The notes beneath the pieces are model-generated. The model was given only the letters and a program-made list of their open reading frames with translations, was not told the origin of the DNA and did no database searches. A program made the translations under genes and the position numbers. From positions 3,162,001 to 3,226,000 of the forward strand of contig NZ_CP071503.1 in the NCBI RefSeq assembly GCF_017354945.1: DNA of 64,000 bases. The letters run 5' to 3'. Of this stretch, positions 26,291 to 36,413 are shown one piece after another (position 1 is the first letter of the stretch; each line of letters opens with the position of its first letter). The DNA comes from Shewanella avicenniae (GTDB lineage Bacteria > Pseudomonadota > Gammaproteobacteria > Enterobacterales > Shewanellaceae).

Positions 26291-28533
26291 GCGTTACTCC
26301 TTTTTCCATATTCCTGTTCACCCGGCATTACGGCGCCCAGTAGCTTTAATGATCTTGGTTCGATCAGCAGCGATTTACCCGCAGCATAACGTCCCTCGGG
26401 ATGTTGCGGCTCGCCAGTTGTTGAACTGGTACAGAGCAAAGGTTGCCAGCGACAGCCGACTATCACCTCTGGTACCACGAATTCGTATTCCTCTTCGCCG
26501 GCATGCAGCATCAGCAGTAACATTTCCACATTGCCGTCTTCATCGGTCATCTTTTGTAGCAACTGCAAGCTGCGACATTGCCCCTCAGCCCAATGCTTCC
26601 AAGTCATGGCTTCACCGTGGCGGTCGTACCAAGCGAGAACTTCGCTATCAGCAGGTTCAGATGAGTGAATGAAATCGCGCGTGTGAAAGATGCTTGATTG
26701 GCGACGCAGCGCAATCACCCGCTGACAGAACTGCCGCATCTCATCGGCAGCGACATCCTCGCTCCAATCAAGCCAGCCTATTGGGCTATCCTGACAATAA
26801 GCGTTATTGTTGCCGCGCTGGGAGTTGGCTTGTTCATCGCCCGCCAACAGCATAGGCACGCCTTGGGAAAGCAAAAGTGTGGCCATAATATTGCGCTGTT
26901 GGCGCTGACGTAGCGCGATGATCGCAACGTCGTCAGTTGGCCCTTCAGTACCATAGTTAGCGCTGAAGTTTTCATGATGGCCATCGCGATTTTCTTCACC
27001 ATTATCAAGGTTATGGCGCTGCACATAACTGACCAAATCGGCCAGCGTAAAGCCATCGTGACTGGTGATAAAGTTCACTGAACTACAAGGACCACGACCA
27101 GAATGTTCAAACAGATCACCCGAGCCGTGTAGACGCCGCGCCAGCTCTGGCAACATGCCATGATCGCCACGCCAGAATCGTCTCACAGTGTCGCGGTAAC
27201 GGTCGTTCCATTCAGAAAATGGCAGAGGAAATTGCCCTAACTGATAACCGCCAGGACCGATATCCCACGGCTCCGCAATCATCATTGCGCCACTAAGAAC
27301 GGGGTCTTGAAGCAGCGCATCAAAGAAGCCCGCACCGGTCGAAAAGCCGTTCGGCTCACGTCCTAAACAACTGGCGAGGTCAAAGCGGAAACCGTCAACG
27401 CCCATCACTGAAACCCAGTAACGCAGCGAATCCATCACCATCTGCAATACTCGAGGATGGCTGATATCAAGACAGTTACCGCAACCGGTGTCGTTGATGT
27501 AAAAGCGTTTATCGTTGGGGTGTAAACGGTAATAACTGAGGTTATCTATACCGCGAAAACTATAAATTGGCCCAAGGCGATTGCCTTCAGCGGTGTGGTT
27601 ATAAACCACATCCAAAATGACCCGAATCCCAGCCTGATGGAAATTGGCCACCATCTGCTTGAACTCAGCAATACCATCATCGGTGGCGCAATAACTGCGC
27701 TCAGGACAGAAGAAGTTGATGCTGTTGTAACCCCAGTAGTTATTCATTCCTTTGTCATTTAAAAATGGCTCAGAAAAAAAACTATGAACGGGTAGCAGTT
27801 CTACGCAGGTCACGCCAAGTGATTGAATATATTCAATCACTTCTGGGCTGCCTAACCCTGCGTAAGTGCCTTTTAGCGCCGCATCCAACTTGGGGAATTG
27901 CTGGGTGAAGCCCTTCACGTGCAGCTCATAAATCACTTCAGAGACCAATGGCCGCGACGGCAAACGCTCGCCCCCAAAAGGCGTATCTTCCATCACCACG
28001 GAACGCGGCATTGCCCAGGCGTTATCAACACTGTTGAGTAAGGTGTCATCGCCGATGTCACCATCAGCGGCAACTCGCGGGCGATTAGCACTATCGCGCT
28101 CGATTTCGGGCAGCTCGAGTTGACGTTCCACATCAAGCGGCTTGCCTGTGTCATCAATGCGGGCATAGCCCAGCATCCAAGGCCCAGGTTGTAAGGCGCC
28201 ATCTAACCAACGAGTGTAGGGATCTAACAGTAGTTTGTTAGCGTTAAATCGATGGCCGAGGTGCGGTTGATAAGGCCCTTTGACGCGATAGCCATAGCGT
28301 AAACCGACATCTGCGCCCTCAAGAAAACCGCACCAGATCTGCTGCCGGTGTTCAGGCAGGGTAAAGCGCACGGTTTCTTGCCAGTGACCGCTGGAGTCCT
28401 GCACAAAACAGCACAATTCAACCTCAGTGGCATGCGCTGAAAACAGCGCAAAGTTTACCCCTTGCACCTTGCCGTCAGCATCGCGCACCACCGAGCTGCC
28501 AAGGGGATAAGGTTGCCCCTTACGCATCAACAT
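26287..28533 (-). CDS. glgX: Glycogen debranching enzyme GlgX
   Basis: Hydrolyses alpha-1,6 branch points left after phosphorylase has trimmed the outer chains. The 748-residue GH13 protein has an N-terminal CBM48 (about residues 5-110) and the catalytic set: VVYNHTAEG near 322, the nucleophile in DGFRFDLAS near 390, the acid/base in MIAEPWDIGPGG near 428, and the transition-state Asp in TSHDGFTLADL near 502. The start shares a base with the glgB stop (TAATG); a Met two codons in is an alternative. The stop overlaps the glgP start. Confidence 0.95.
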   Translation of the reverse strand: MLMRKGQPYPLGSSVVRDADGKVQGVNFALFSAHATEVELCCFVQDSSGHWQETVRFTLPEHRQQIWCGFLEGADVGLRYGYRVKGPYQPHLGHRFNANKLLLDPYTRWLDGALQPGPWMLGYARIDDTGKPLDVERQLELPEIERDSANRPRVAADGDIGDDTLLNSVDNAWAMPRSVVMEDTPFGGERLPSRPLVSEVIYELHVKGFTQQFPKLDAALKGTYAGLGSPEVIEYIQSLGVTCVELLPVHSFFSEPFLNDKGMNNYWGYNSINFFCPERSYCATDDGIAEFKQMVANFHQAGIRVILDVVYNHTAEGNRLGPIYSFRGIDNLSYYRLHPNDKRFYINDTGCGNCLDISHPRVLQMVMDSLRYWVSVMGVDGFRFDLASCLGREPNGFSTGAGFFDALLQDPVLSGAMMIAEPWDIGPGGYQLGQFPLPFSEWNDRYRDTVRRFWRGDHGMLPELARRLHGSGDLFEHSGRGPCSSVNFITSHDGFTLADLVSYVQRHNLDNGEENRDGHHENFSANYGTEGPTDDVAIIALRQRQQRNIMATLLLSQGVPMLLAGDEQANSQRGNNNAYCQDSPIGWLDWSEDVAADEMRQFCQRVIALRRQSSIFHTRDFIHSSEPADSEVLAWYDRHGEAMTWKHWAEGQCRSLQLLQKMTDEDGNVEMLLLMLHAGEEEYEFVVPEVIVGCRWQPLLCTSSTTGEPQHPEGRYAAGKSLLIEPRSLKLLGAVMPGEQEYGKRSNA

Positions 28534-30806
28534 TATTCACTCTCCAACGTGAAATAGACGGTTGATAACGGTGGCAGTGTAATTACCGCTGAATGAGACA
28601 TGCCCTGCCAAGGTTGCTCTTCACTGTGAATAACCCCGCCGTTGCCCACATTTGAGCCGCCATAATAGGCACTATCACTGTTGAGAGATTCGCGATATTG
28701 GCCCCAATGCGGCAAGCCGACACGATAGCCTTCACGCACAGTTGGGGTGAAATTACTCACCACCACAACGGCTTTGCCTTTGCCATCAAAACGGCAGAAT
28801 GCTAGCACACTGCTGGCAGCGTCGGTGCAGTCCAACCATGCAAAGCCACTGCCGTCCATGTCTTGCAACCACAGTGCAGGCTGCTCAACATAGAGTTTAT
28901 TTAGATCTGCAACCCACTGTTTTAATTGGCTATGAGGCGCATATTGCAGCAGATGCCAGTCAAGACTGAAGTCATGTTGCCATTCACGGCGTTGACCAAA
29001 CTCATCACCCATAAAAATCAGTTTTTTACCGGGATGGGCCCACATAAAGCCGTAATATGCACGCAAAGTCGCGAATTTTTGCCAATCATCACCGGGGATC
29101 TTTTCGATCAGTGCGCGTTTGCCATGCACCACTTCGTCATGGCTTAACGACAAAATGAATTGCTCGGTGTAGGCATACACCATAGAAAAGGTCATCTCAT
29201 GGTGGTGATAACTGCGGTGCACCGGATCACGACCGAGATAACACAGAGTGTCATGCATCCAGCCCATGTTCCATTTAAAACCAAAGCCTAAACCGCCACC
29301 ACTGACATCACGGCTAACGCCACCCCATGCGGTGGACTCTTCAGCAATCATCATGATGCCAGGATAACTGGCATACAGACGGGTATTGAGATCTTTTAAG
29401 AAATCAATCGCTTCGATATTTTCGCGACCGCCAAATTGATTTGGTGTCCATTCTCCGGCTTTGCGACTGTAGTCCAAATAGAGCATGGAAGAGACCGCAT
29501 CTAAGCGTAAACCATCGATATGGAACTCCTGCAGCCAATAGCAGGCATTACTGAGCAAAAAGGTTTGTACCTCTTTGCGGCCGTAGTTATAAATCAAGGT
29601 ATCCCAATCAGGGTGACTGCCACGACGTGGGTCTTGGTGTTCATACAAACAAGTGCCATCAAAATTGCCTAATCCGTGCGGATCTTTCGGAAAGTGCGCG
29701 GGCACCCAATCCAAAATCACCCCTATCCCCGCTTGGTGGAATTCATCGATCATCATTTTGAGACCAGCAGCATCACCGAAGCGGTAAGTAGGCGCGTACA
29801 TGCCCACAGGCTGATAACCCCACGAGCCATCAAATGGATATTCACTGAGTGGCATAAACTCGACATGAGTAAAGCCCATCTCTTTGACATATGGGATTAA
29901 ATGGCTAACAGCATCTTGGTAGTTGATGTATTCACGGCCATCGGCGCCCTTACGGCGCCATGAGCCTAGATGCACTTCGTAAATACTGACGGGTGCTTGA
30001 TGCCAAACAGTTTTGGCGCGCTTTTTCATCCATTGGCTATCACGCCATTTCCAAGATTCGTGCACTGGCACGATTGACGCGTTGTGTGGAGGTGGCTCCA
30101 TCGCCCGTGCGAATGGGTCAGCCTTTTCATGCCAGCCGCCAACGGTTTGAATGGCAAATTTGTAGTGTTCCAATCCCTGCAGCTCTGGAATAAAAATATC
30201 CCAGATCCCTGATGCAGGGTGCTTACGCATACTGTGCCGTCGTTTATCCCAATAGTTAAAATCGGCAATTAAGGATACTGATTGCGCGTTGGGCGCCCAC
30301 ACACAAAACAGCACACCATTTACATCCTCAACTTGGTGCCAGTTAGCCCCGAGGAACTGCCAAGCTTGCTGTTGACGCCCTTCATTAAACAGATAGACAT
30401 CATCATCATTCAATTGAGAGCCATAAGCGTAGGGATCGCGCAGTGTATGTTCAGCCGCGGGATAAGTCACTTGCAACAGATAGGGGAATGGCTTCACCCG
30501 CCGGCCCATCTTGCCGACGAACAGCGGCTCAGCCCCTGATACGGGATCTAAGCTGGCGACCTTTTTACCTGTTTTTTCGTCTAAAACATCAACTTTTAGG
30601 GCACCGGGCAACACTGCCCGCACCACTAACGCTTTCTTTTCCGCATCAACAAGGTGCATCCCCAACCAACTAAAGGGATCGCCATGACTGCCATTGGCAA
30701 GTGCCCGGGCACAACCATATTCCGGACAGATATTGTCTGGAGCATTGCTTGTCGATGTTGCTGAAACTACGTTCTCTGAGACTGTTTCTGACATCTCCTG
30801 CTTCAT
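28533..30806 (-). CDS. glgB: 1,4-alpha-glucan branching enzyme
   Basis: Introduces alpha-1,6 branches into glycogen. The 757-residue protein has two N-terminal CBM48-type modules (about 40-240; [11 protein letters not shown] near 41, [11 protein letters not shown] near 168) and a GH13 core with [14 protein letters not shown] near 368, the nucleophile in [18 protein letters not shown] near 440, the acid/base in MIAEESTAW near 494, and [10 protein letters not shown] near 562. The start has an AGGAGG ribosome site 8 nt upstream. It begins 26 nt after the malQ stop. Confidence 0.96.
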   Translation of the reverse strand: MKQEMSETVSENVVSATSTSNAPDNICPEYGCARALANGSHGDPFSWLGMHLVDAEKKALVVRAVLPGALKVDVLDEKTGKKVASLDPVSGAEPLFVGKMGRRVKPFPYLLQVTYPAAEHTLRDPYAYGSQLNDDDVYLFNEGRQQQAWQFLGANWHQVEDVNGVLFCVWAPNAQSVSLIADFNYWDKRRHSMRKHPASGIWDIFIPELQGLEHYKFAIQTVGGWHEKADPFARAMEPPPHNASIVPVHESWKWRDSQWMKKRAKTVWHQAPVSIYEVHLGSWRRKGADGREYINYQDAVSHLIPYVKEMGFTHVEFMPLSEYPFDGSWGYQPVGMYAPTYRFGDAAGLKMMIDEFHQAGIGVILDWVPAHFPKDPHGLGNFDGTCLYEHQDPRRGSHPDWDTLIYNYGRKEVQTFLLSNACYWLQEFHIDGLRLDAVSSMLYLDYSRKAGEWTPNQFGGRENIEAIDFLKDLNTRLYASYPGIMMIAEESTAWGGVSRDVSGGGLGFGFKWNMGWMHDTLCYLGRDPVHRSYHHHEMTFSMVYAYTEQFILSLSHDEVVHGKRALIEKIPGDDWQKFATLRAYYGFMWAHPGKKLIFMGDEFGQRREWQHDFSLDWHLLQYAPHSQLKQWVADLNKLYVEQPALWLQDMDGSGFAWLDCTDAASSVLAFCRFDGKGKAVVVVSNFTPTVREGYRVGLPHWGQYRESLNSDSAYYGGSNVGNGGVIHSEEQPWQGMSHSAVITLPPLSTVYFTLESE

Positions 30807-30832
30807 CTCCTGATCCTCCTGTCAAAACTTGA

Positions 30833-32986
30833 TTAATTCTGTGTGCGCCGCGCGGACCTAATTTCAGCCAACACGCGGTTAAGCAATTCATTCTGAGATA
30901 GCGCTGTCACCGATTGCGAGTAGCGGCGACGCCAATTGGGATACTCGGTACTGGTCCCAGGAATATTGATGGCATCTTCTTCGGCTAATAGATCGGCTAA
31001 TGACACGCTGTAGAGCTGCGATTGGCCAGCGGCAACCGCCCCAGCCCATCGGGGTAATAAATGGGTAAAATGTGTATCGCTAACATCGCATTGCGCGATT
31101 TCAGCTAACCAACGTAAAACGCCCTGACGCTGGGTTTCTCGTCGCTGTTGCAACTGCGCCAACTCGCCCTCTTTGAGTAATCCAAGCTGGTCACGCATGG
31201 TTAAATCTTTGCCCGTCCACCATGCCGCCATCGTCGGTACATCATGGTTAGCTAACATCATCAACGAATGATATTTGTAGTCGTTGGGGTGCTTGTATCC
31301 GGCATACTGAGAAAAATGATAATCATCAGTACAGAAATAGAACAGCTCGTTGGAGTAAATCCCCGCTGCAACCATAGGTTGCTTAATTTCAGGCGGCACA
31401 ATCCCTAAATCTTCACCGATCACCATGCAGTGCGCACGATGACTTTCTAGCCGTAAGATGGCCATCATGGCGTCAAACGGATAGTAGATATAACTGCCAC
31501 CCGGCTGTGGCGCGCCTGCAGCCGCTATTGGCCACCACCAGATGCGAAATAACCCCATAAAATGGTCAATCCGTAACGCACCACAGTGACACATATTGCT
31601 GCGCAGTAAATCGATAAAGTGCTCAAAATTATGCTGTTTTAGCCCTACAGGATCTAACGGCGTCAGTCCCCAGTTTTGCCCTTGTGGCGCAAACGGGTCT
31701 GGCGGTGCACCAATACTGGCTTGCGTACAAAACTGCTCTCCGGCTTGAGCAACTTCAACGCCACCTCCCACAGCACCGACAGCCATATCGCGCACTAATC
31801 CGATCTTCATGCCACGCTGCAAGGCTAACTGCTGACACGCCGCCAGCTGCTCCTCTGCCACAAACTGCAGGTAGAGATAAAACTCGCTATTTTTCAGCCA
31901 TGGTGCAACCGCTTGTGCTGCCTGCTGCTCGGCATATTTCAGCAATGCATCGCCGTGCTCTGCCACAAACTCATTAAAGGCGATTCGCCGTTGCGCTGCT
32001 TTATCGTAGCCACAAAACACCTTATAAATTGCTTTTAATTCAGCCGCTTTGACCTTAGCGGCAGCGGTGTAATCAATCCACTCAGTGCCACTGTCCGTTT
32101 TGGGCATACGTTTAGGTAGGTGCTGCCGCCAGGCATCGGTTTTCCCCTCTTCGGTCATAGCGAGCGAGATATATAAAGGGTTGATGCGACGTCGGTCATA
32201 AGGGCTATAGGGGCTGGCTTCTTCGGGACTATGTAGCGGTAACGCATGCAATGGATTAAGCAGCAAAAAATCCGCGCCCTGCTCAGCAAAAAGCGTCACA
32301 GTGTCGGCCAATACCGAAAAATCGGCTATCGCCGTGGGGATGTTGCCAGACATAGCAGGCTGCCACAGCGAAAACAGTTGCAGGCTAATCCCCCATGGTC
32401 TGCACGAAGGTGCAATGGCAGTTAAATCTGCGCCATACACCTGCTCAGGAGCAATCACGAGTAGCCCTTCGGCGTGGCTTTCAGACGTATCGGCATATGC
32501 CAAGCTGAGTCGATGGTAACCTGCGTTTGGGCAAGTTAATCCAGCATCGGCAAACAAATCAGCCAGCGGATATTGGCGCGAAACATAGTATTGATTATCG
32601 GTAAAATAATCGCCGCAGACAGCAGCAGCTTGAACATTAAATTGCAGCGTTACAGCACCATTGTGCTCATCATTAAACTGTAACAGCAGCTCACCGACAT
32701 AGTCAGCTGGCACTTGAAAAGTAAGCAGCGGTTGTTGCGCGGAGGTCCATTGAAAAGCGCGTAATAAGCTACGCCAAGGCGCGGCATCAAGTTCATCAAT
32801 ACGCGCATCTACCCAAGTTGCAAATCCATCTTCTGCCGCGGATTGTTCATATTGCGCCAGTTGTTTGCCACACATAGTCCGCAGCAAATTCACACGATCT
32901 TCCAATGGAATTTCATGATAAATACCGTCGCAATCTACAAAGCTATTTCCGACACCTTGCAGATAAAGCAACTTGTCTAGATCCAT
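30833..32986 (-). CDS. malQ: 4-alpha-glucanotransferase (amylomaltase)
   Basis: Disproportionates maltodextrins, returning short glucans released by GlgX to longer chains. The 717-residue GH77 enzyme shows ALRIDHFMGLFRIWWWP near residue 474 (nucleophile Asp), MVIGEDLGIVP near 524 (acid/base Glu), and ANHDVPTMAAWW near 580. A long N-terminal beta-rich region (about 1-190) corresponds to the extension also found in E. coli MalQ. It is the promoter-proximal gene of the malQ-glgBXPCA block, with a GGAG ribosome site. No mal regulator is adjacent. Confidence 0.94.
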   Translation of the reverse strand: MDLDKLLYLQGVGNSFVDCDGIYHEIPLEDRVNLLRTMCGKQLAQYEQSAAEDGFATWVDARIDELDAAPWRSLLRAFQWTSAQQPLLTFQVPADYVGELLLQFNDEHNGAVTLQFNVQAAAVCGDYFTDNQYYVSRQYPLADLFADAGLTCPNAGYHRLSLAYADTSESHAEGLLVIAPEQVYGADLTAIAPSCRPWGISLQLFSLWQPAMSGNIPTAIADFSVLADTVTLFAEQGADFLLLNPLHALPLHSPEEASPYSPYDRRRINPLYISLAMTEEGKTDAWRQHLPKRMPKTDSGTEWIDYTAAAKVKAAELKAIYKVFCGYDKAAQRRIAFNEFVAEHGDALLKYAEQQAAQAVAPWLKNSEFYLYLQFVAEEQLAACQQLALQRGMKIGLVRDMAVGAVGGGVEVAQAGEQFCTQASIGAPPDPFAPQGQNWGLTPLDPVGLKQHNFEHFIDLLRSNMCHCGALRIDHFMGLFRIWWWPIAAAGAPQPGGSYIYYPFDAMMAILRLESHRAHCMVIGEDLGIVPPEIKQPMVAAGIYSNELFYFCTDDYHFSQYAGYKHPNDYKYHSLMMLANHDVPTMAAWWTGKDLTMRDQLGLLKEGELAQLQQRRETQRQGVLRWLAEIAQCDVSDTHFTHLLPRWAGAVAAGQSQLYSVSLADLLAEEDAINIPGTSTEYPNWRRRYSQSVTALSQNELLNRVLAEIRSARRTQN

Positions 32987-33360
32987 CCGTAGTTCTCCAT
33001 GACCGCTTCTAAGGGCAAATATTCAGCAGGTTACATGCCAGAAGCAAACGCTAACCCCAGCAAAGAGTTAGCTGATATCAATCCCGTTTTGTACTCATTA
33101 AAAATCAGTCAATTACAATAGTACTGCACCATAATCTCACTAGACTATGACGTAAATATTGAAAAAAATAGAGAAGATAATGAATCAAAAACGTGCACTA
33201 GTTCACCAAACAAGTGCAAATTTTGAATGATATCTGCCAATATCTGCTTAAAAATTCATCTTAAACATATATTGGCGCATTTTGCAGCAGATTCCTATCT
33301 GCCGCCGGAATAGCAATTCGTGAAAATAGCGCGAAATGGACAAGAAAGTACCAAATGGGA
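32987..33360. other. Control region upstream of malQ and the glycogen operon
   Basis: A 374-base AT-rich gene-free stretch. It must contain the promoter for the malQ-glg operon (minus strand) and the 3' end of the marR transcript. Visible structure: an inverted repeat GCTAAC/GTTAGC with an 11-nt loop at 33050-33072, in the likely leader; and two ATCTGC copies 10 nt apart near 33228-33245, with a third near 33296. I could not choose a single -10/-35 pair. The repeats could be operator elements, but I recognise no regulator consensus. Confidence 0.4.
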
Positions 33361-33837
33361 TCACTCATCTTCAGAAATGTGCCCCACCACTAGTACCGGG
33401 GCGGCATCAAGCTCTTGAGCATCCATCATGGTGGCAATACGTTCTACCGCAGCTAATAATTGACTTTGTTCCCAATCTTCAAGCGATTGATAACGTTCAA
33501 TAAAGTATTCTTGTAACGGCGCAGGTGCGGTATCTAATAATGCGCGACCAGTGTCACTTAACAATAAATGCACTTTGCGTTTATCGGTTGTGGAGCGTTC
33601 GCGAATGACAAACCCTTTACTTTCAAGACGGTCAATAATCGACGTTACCGTGGCAGGACTCAGATTGATATCAGCGGCAATCTGCTTAACCAAAGGATTA
33701 CCCAATGCAGCAATGCGCTGCATCACCATCAATTGCGGACCAGTTAATCCAGAATGTTTACTTAACTGACGACTATGTAAATCGATCGCGCGAATGACTT
33801 TTCGCAACGAGATCAGCAGCAGTTGATGTTTTTCCAT
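33361..33837 (-). CDS. MarR family transcriptional regulator
   Basis: A 158-residue winged helix-turn-helix protein of the MarR type. The recognition region is around residues 50-75 (AADINLSPATVTSIIDRLESKGFV) and the beta wing contains RERSTTDKRKVHLLLSDTG near 79-97, the family's DxR-type signature in variant form. The N-terminal dimerisation helix includes LRKVIRAIDLHSRQL. It is divergent from the alcohol dehydrogenase gene and upstream of, in the same direction as, the glycogen operon; which of them it controls is not evident. The ligand is unknown. Confidence 0.92.
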   Translation of the reverse strand: MEKHQLLLISLRKVIRAIDLHSRQLSKHSGLTGPQLMVMQRIAALGNPLVKQIAADINLSPATVTSIIDRLESKGFVIRERSTTDKRKVHLLLSDTGRALLDTAPAPLQEYFIERYQSLEDWEQSQLLAAVERIATMMDAQELDAAPVLVVGHISEDE

Positions 33838-34165
33838 TAGCTCAATAACTCACCAGCAGTTGTGGTTATCCACGAGGATGACCAGAGCATATCAAAATCC
33901 GCTTTGTGCCACAGAAAAACAGCCGAGATTTTTCGCGTTTCAGCAAAAAGACACAGCCAAAACAAAACAGTTAGCCTAATCCTTAACCATAGCATTTGTC
34001 AGCTGTCACATAATTTTTTGAAACGTGATCTTAATCTTGATCAATGTTTCTTAACAAAAGGAATATTAGCTATTTAAATTAATTTACTTTAGAAAATGCT
34101 TCTGTTAAACCAGTTGCCGCAAAAGGAGATGTAACTCACATATATGCCAGTAGGGGGTTTTAAAC
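33838..34165. other. Divergent intergenic region, marR / alcohol dehydrogenase
   Basis: 328 bases between two divergent starts, AT-rich toward the right. It should hold both promoters. Sequences resembling half-sites of CRP/FNR-type regulators (CGTGATC, TTGATCAATG near 34024-34046) occur, but no full palindrome fits a consensus. No ORF is supported. Confidence 0.35.
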
Positions 34166-35314
34166 ATGGCAACAAAATTCTTTATCCCATCAGTCAATAT
34201 TCTCGGCCAAGGCTCTGTTGATGAAGCCGTTAATGACATCAAATCTCTTGGTTTTAAACATGCACTGATCGTGACCGACAAGCCGCTGGTTGAGTTTGGT
34301 ATTGTAGGGAAAGTGGCTGACAAATTGGCAAGCGTTGGTCTGTCAGCAACGGTTTATGATGGCGTCCATCCAAACCCAACCGTTTCTAACGTAGAAGCGG
34401 GATTGAAGCTGTTAAAAGAAAACAACTGTGACTGTGTTATCTCAATTGGTGGTGGTTCACCACACGATTGTGCCAAAGGTATTGCATTGGTTGCCGCTAA
34501 CGGTGGCACCATCGGTGACTATGAAGGAGTTGACCAATCAGCCAAGCCACAACTGCCGCTGATCTCCATCAACACCACCGCAGGTACAGCCAGTGAGATG
34601 ACCCGTTTCTGCATCATCACTGATGAAACCCGTCATATCAAAATGGCGATTGTTGATAAGCACGTTACCCCGTTGCTGTCAGTCAATGACCCAGAATTGA
34701 TGCTGAAAAAGCCAAAAGGCCTGACAGCAGCAACCGGTATGGACGCACTGACACACGCCGTTGAAGCTTATGTTTCAACCGCAGCGACCCCAATTACTGA
34801 TGCTTGCGCCATCAAAGCGATTGAACTGATCCGCGACAATCTGCGCAATGCCGTTGCTGACGGTAGCAATATCCAAGCCCGTGAGCAGATGGCCTATGCA
34901 CAATTCTTGGCGGGTATGGCATTTAACAACGCCAGCTTAGGTTATGTGCACGCAATGGCACACCAATTGGGCGGCTTCTACGATCTGCCACACGGTGTTT
35001 GTAACGCACTGTTGCTGCCTTTTGTGCAAGAGTACAACGCACAAATTGCTGCACCACGCTTGAAAGACGTAGCGAAGGCATTGGGTGTCGACGTATCAAC
35101 ATTGAGCGATGCCGAAGGCGCACAAGCCGCGATCGACACCATCAAACAACTGGCGAAAGACATCAATATTCCGGCCAACCTGACATCTATCGGCGTTAAA
35201 GCGGAAGATATTCCAGTGCTGGCGACTAACGCACTGAAAGATGCCTGTGGATTTACCAATCCAAAACAAGCAACTCACGAAGAGATCTGCCAAATCTTCC
35301 AAAACGCAATGTAA
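34166..35314 (+). CDS. yiaY: Iron-containing alcohol dehydrogenase (YiaY/AdhB-like)
   Basis: A 382-residue group III NAD-dependent alcohol dehydrogenase. The nucleotide-binding GGGSPHD lies at residues 95-101. The expected Fe(II) ligands are Asp193, His197, His262 and His276, seen in [24 protein letters not shown] and LPHGVCNAL. It resembles E. coli YiaY and Zymomonas AdhB over its length. Likely substrates are short-chain alcohols or aldehydes such as ethanol; YiaY was also described as a threonine dehydrogenase. An AGGGGG ribosome site precedes the start, and a terminator follows, so it is monocistronic. Confidence 0.93.
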   Translation: MATKFFIPSVNILGQGSVDEAVNDIKSLGFKHALIVTDKPLVEFGIVGKVADKLASVGLSATVYDGVHPNPTVSNVEAGLKLLKENNCDCVISIGGGSPHDCAKGIALVAANGGTIGDYEGVDQSAKPQLPLISINTTAGTASEMTRFCIITDETRHIKMAIVDKHVTPLLSVNDPELMLKKPKGLTAATGMDALTHAVEAYVSTAATPITDACAIKAIELIRDNLRNAVADGSNIQAREQMAYAQFLAGMAFNNASLGYVHAMAHQLGGFYDLPHGVCNALLLPFVQEYNAQIAAPRLKDVAKALGVDVSTLSDAEGAQAAIDTIKQLAKDINIPANLTSIGVKAEDIPVLATNALKDACGFTNPKQATHEEICQIFQNAM

Positions 35315-35335
35315 TTGAGATTGCGTGATTGACTG

Positions 35336-35363
35336 AGGCTCGCCAAGTGCGAGCCTTTTTATT
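35336..35363 (+). terminator. Intrinsic terminator of the alcohol dehydrogenase gene
   Basis: GGCTCGC / GCGAGCC, a 7-bp perfect stem with a 5-nt loop, followed by TTTTTATT, 22 nt after the stop codon. Confidence 0.9.
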
Positions 35364-35429
35364 GGTTTGATGCCAGCTAAACTAACCCCGTATAATCGGC
35401 TTTATCAGCACAACGAGGTCGATACCCAG

Positions 35430-35657
35430 ATGAACGCACCGAATTTTACTGAATTCAACCAACGCAACAGCCTGTCCTTTAAGCAACAGCAACGCATGAT
35501 TAAAGCCCTGCTCGCAGGAAAAACCATCCTCTGCGAACATTGTAGGCAATCTCTGACCGCCAAAATGCCCAGTGCCAAAGGTGATATCAACGGCACCATT
35601 CGCTGCACCAAAGGCTGCACTAACATCGAGCTGGAAGCCGATATCGCTATAAAATAG
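35430..35657 (+). CDS. Small cysteine-rich protein of unknown function
   Basis: A 75-residue cytoplasmic protein with a CEHC pair near residue 35 and CTKGC near 59, a spacing that could bind one zinc ion as a small ribbon. The basic N-terminal half (FKQQQRMIKALLAGK) is helical. I recognise no named family. The ATG start at MNAPNFTEF is preceded by GAGG at about 11 nt; a longer frame starting at 35367 overlaps the terminator region and is less likely. It precedes the DUF2461 gene by 22 nt and is probably co-transcribed with it. Confidence 0.7.
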   Translation: MNAPNFTEFNQRNSLSFKQQQRMIKALLAGKTILCEHCRQSLTAKMPSAKGDINGTIRCTKGCTNIELEADIAIK

Positions 35658-35679
35658 CCTGAATAGTTACGAGGACTGC

Positions 35680-36351
35680 ATGTTTTCAGACCGCACTTTT
35701 ACGTTTTTAAACGCACTCAAACACAACAACGAACGCGCATGGTTTAAAGAGCATCAACAAACCTATGAAGATGACGTGCGCACCCCTGCGTTGCAATTTA
35801 TTGAGCAAATGCAGCCGCATATTTATGCCATGTCGCCACGGCTAACCGCTGTAGCCAAAAAAGTTGGCGGTAGCTTAATGCGGCCGCAACGAGATACCCG
35901 TTTTAGCCACAATAAATCGCCCTATAAACTGAATGTCGGTATTCAATTTCGCCATTTTCAAGTGGGCGATGTGCATGCGCCAGGATTGTATGTGCATATT
36001 TCAGAAGAGGAATGTTTTCTGGCGGCAGGCTGTTGGCATCCAGCGGGGCCTGAATTGAACAAATTCCGTCAATGTATTGATGACAATCCCAACAGCTACC
36101 TCAAAGCCATCGAGCAACTGCATGCTGGCGGTTTTACCCTTGATGGAGATAAGTTGCAGCGCCCCCCCAAAGGGTTTGATAAACAACATCCGTTAATTGA
36201 AGAACTTAAACGCAAAGACTTTATCGCGATAAAACCCTTAAGCCGCGCGCAGATCACTGCCGATGATTTTGTTGATTTTTGTGCGGCAGAATTCAAAGCC
36301 ACGCAAAAACTGATGGGCTATCTATGCTTTGCGTTAGGGTTGGATTATTAA
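35680..36351 (+). CDS. DUF2461 domain-containing protein
   Basis: A 223-residue cytoplasmic protein of the DUF2461/TIGR02453 family. Typical segments are FLNALKHNNERAWFKEHQQTYE near residue 7, the basic RPQRDTRFSHNKSPYK around 68-83, and GLYVHISEEECFLAAGCWHP near 105. Family members are widespread in bacteria and lack a proven function; no catalytic motif is agreed. A GAGG ribosome site precedes the start. It follows the 75-residue cysteine-rich gene and precedes an RNA methyltransferase. Confidence 0.88.
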   Translation: MFSDRTFTFLNALKHNNERAWFKEHQQTYEDDVRTPALQFIEQMQPHIYAMSPRLTAVAKKVGGSLMRPQRDTRFSHNKSPYKLNVGIQFRHFQVGDVHAPGLYVHISEEECFLAAGCWHPAGPELNKFRQCIDDNPNSYLKAIEQLHAGGFTLDGDKLQRPPKGFDKQHPLIEELKRKDFIAIKPLSRAQITADDFVDFCAAEFKATQKLMGYLCFALGLDY

Positions 36352-36413
36352 GCCGCTCGCGCCGTTTTTTGCTATACTCCGCGCCCCTTGGCGCACATTG
36401 CTGGAATCTGTAA

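Noticed and set aside
34010..34050. A CRP or FNR site upstream of the alcohol dehydrogenase
   Set aside because: Only half-sites are visible; neither TGTGA-N6-TCACA nor TTGAT-N4-ATCAA is matched on both sides.
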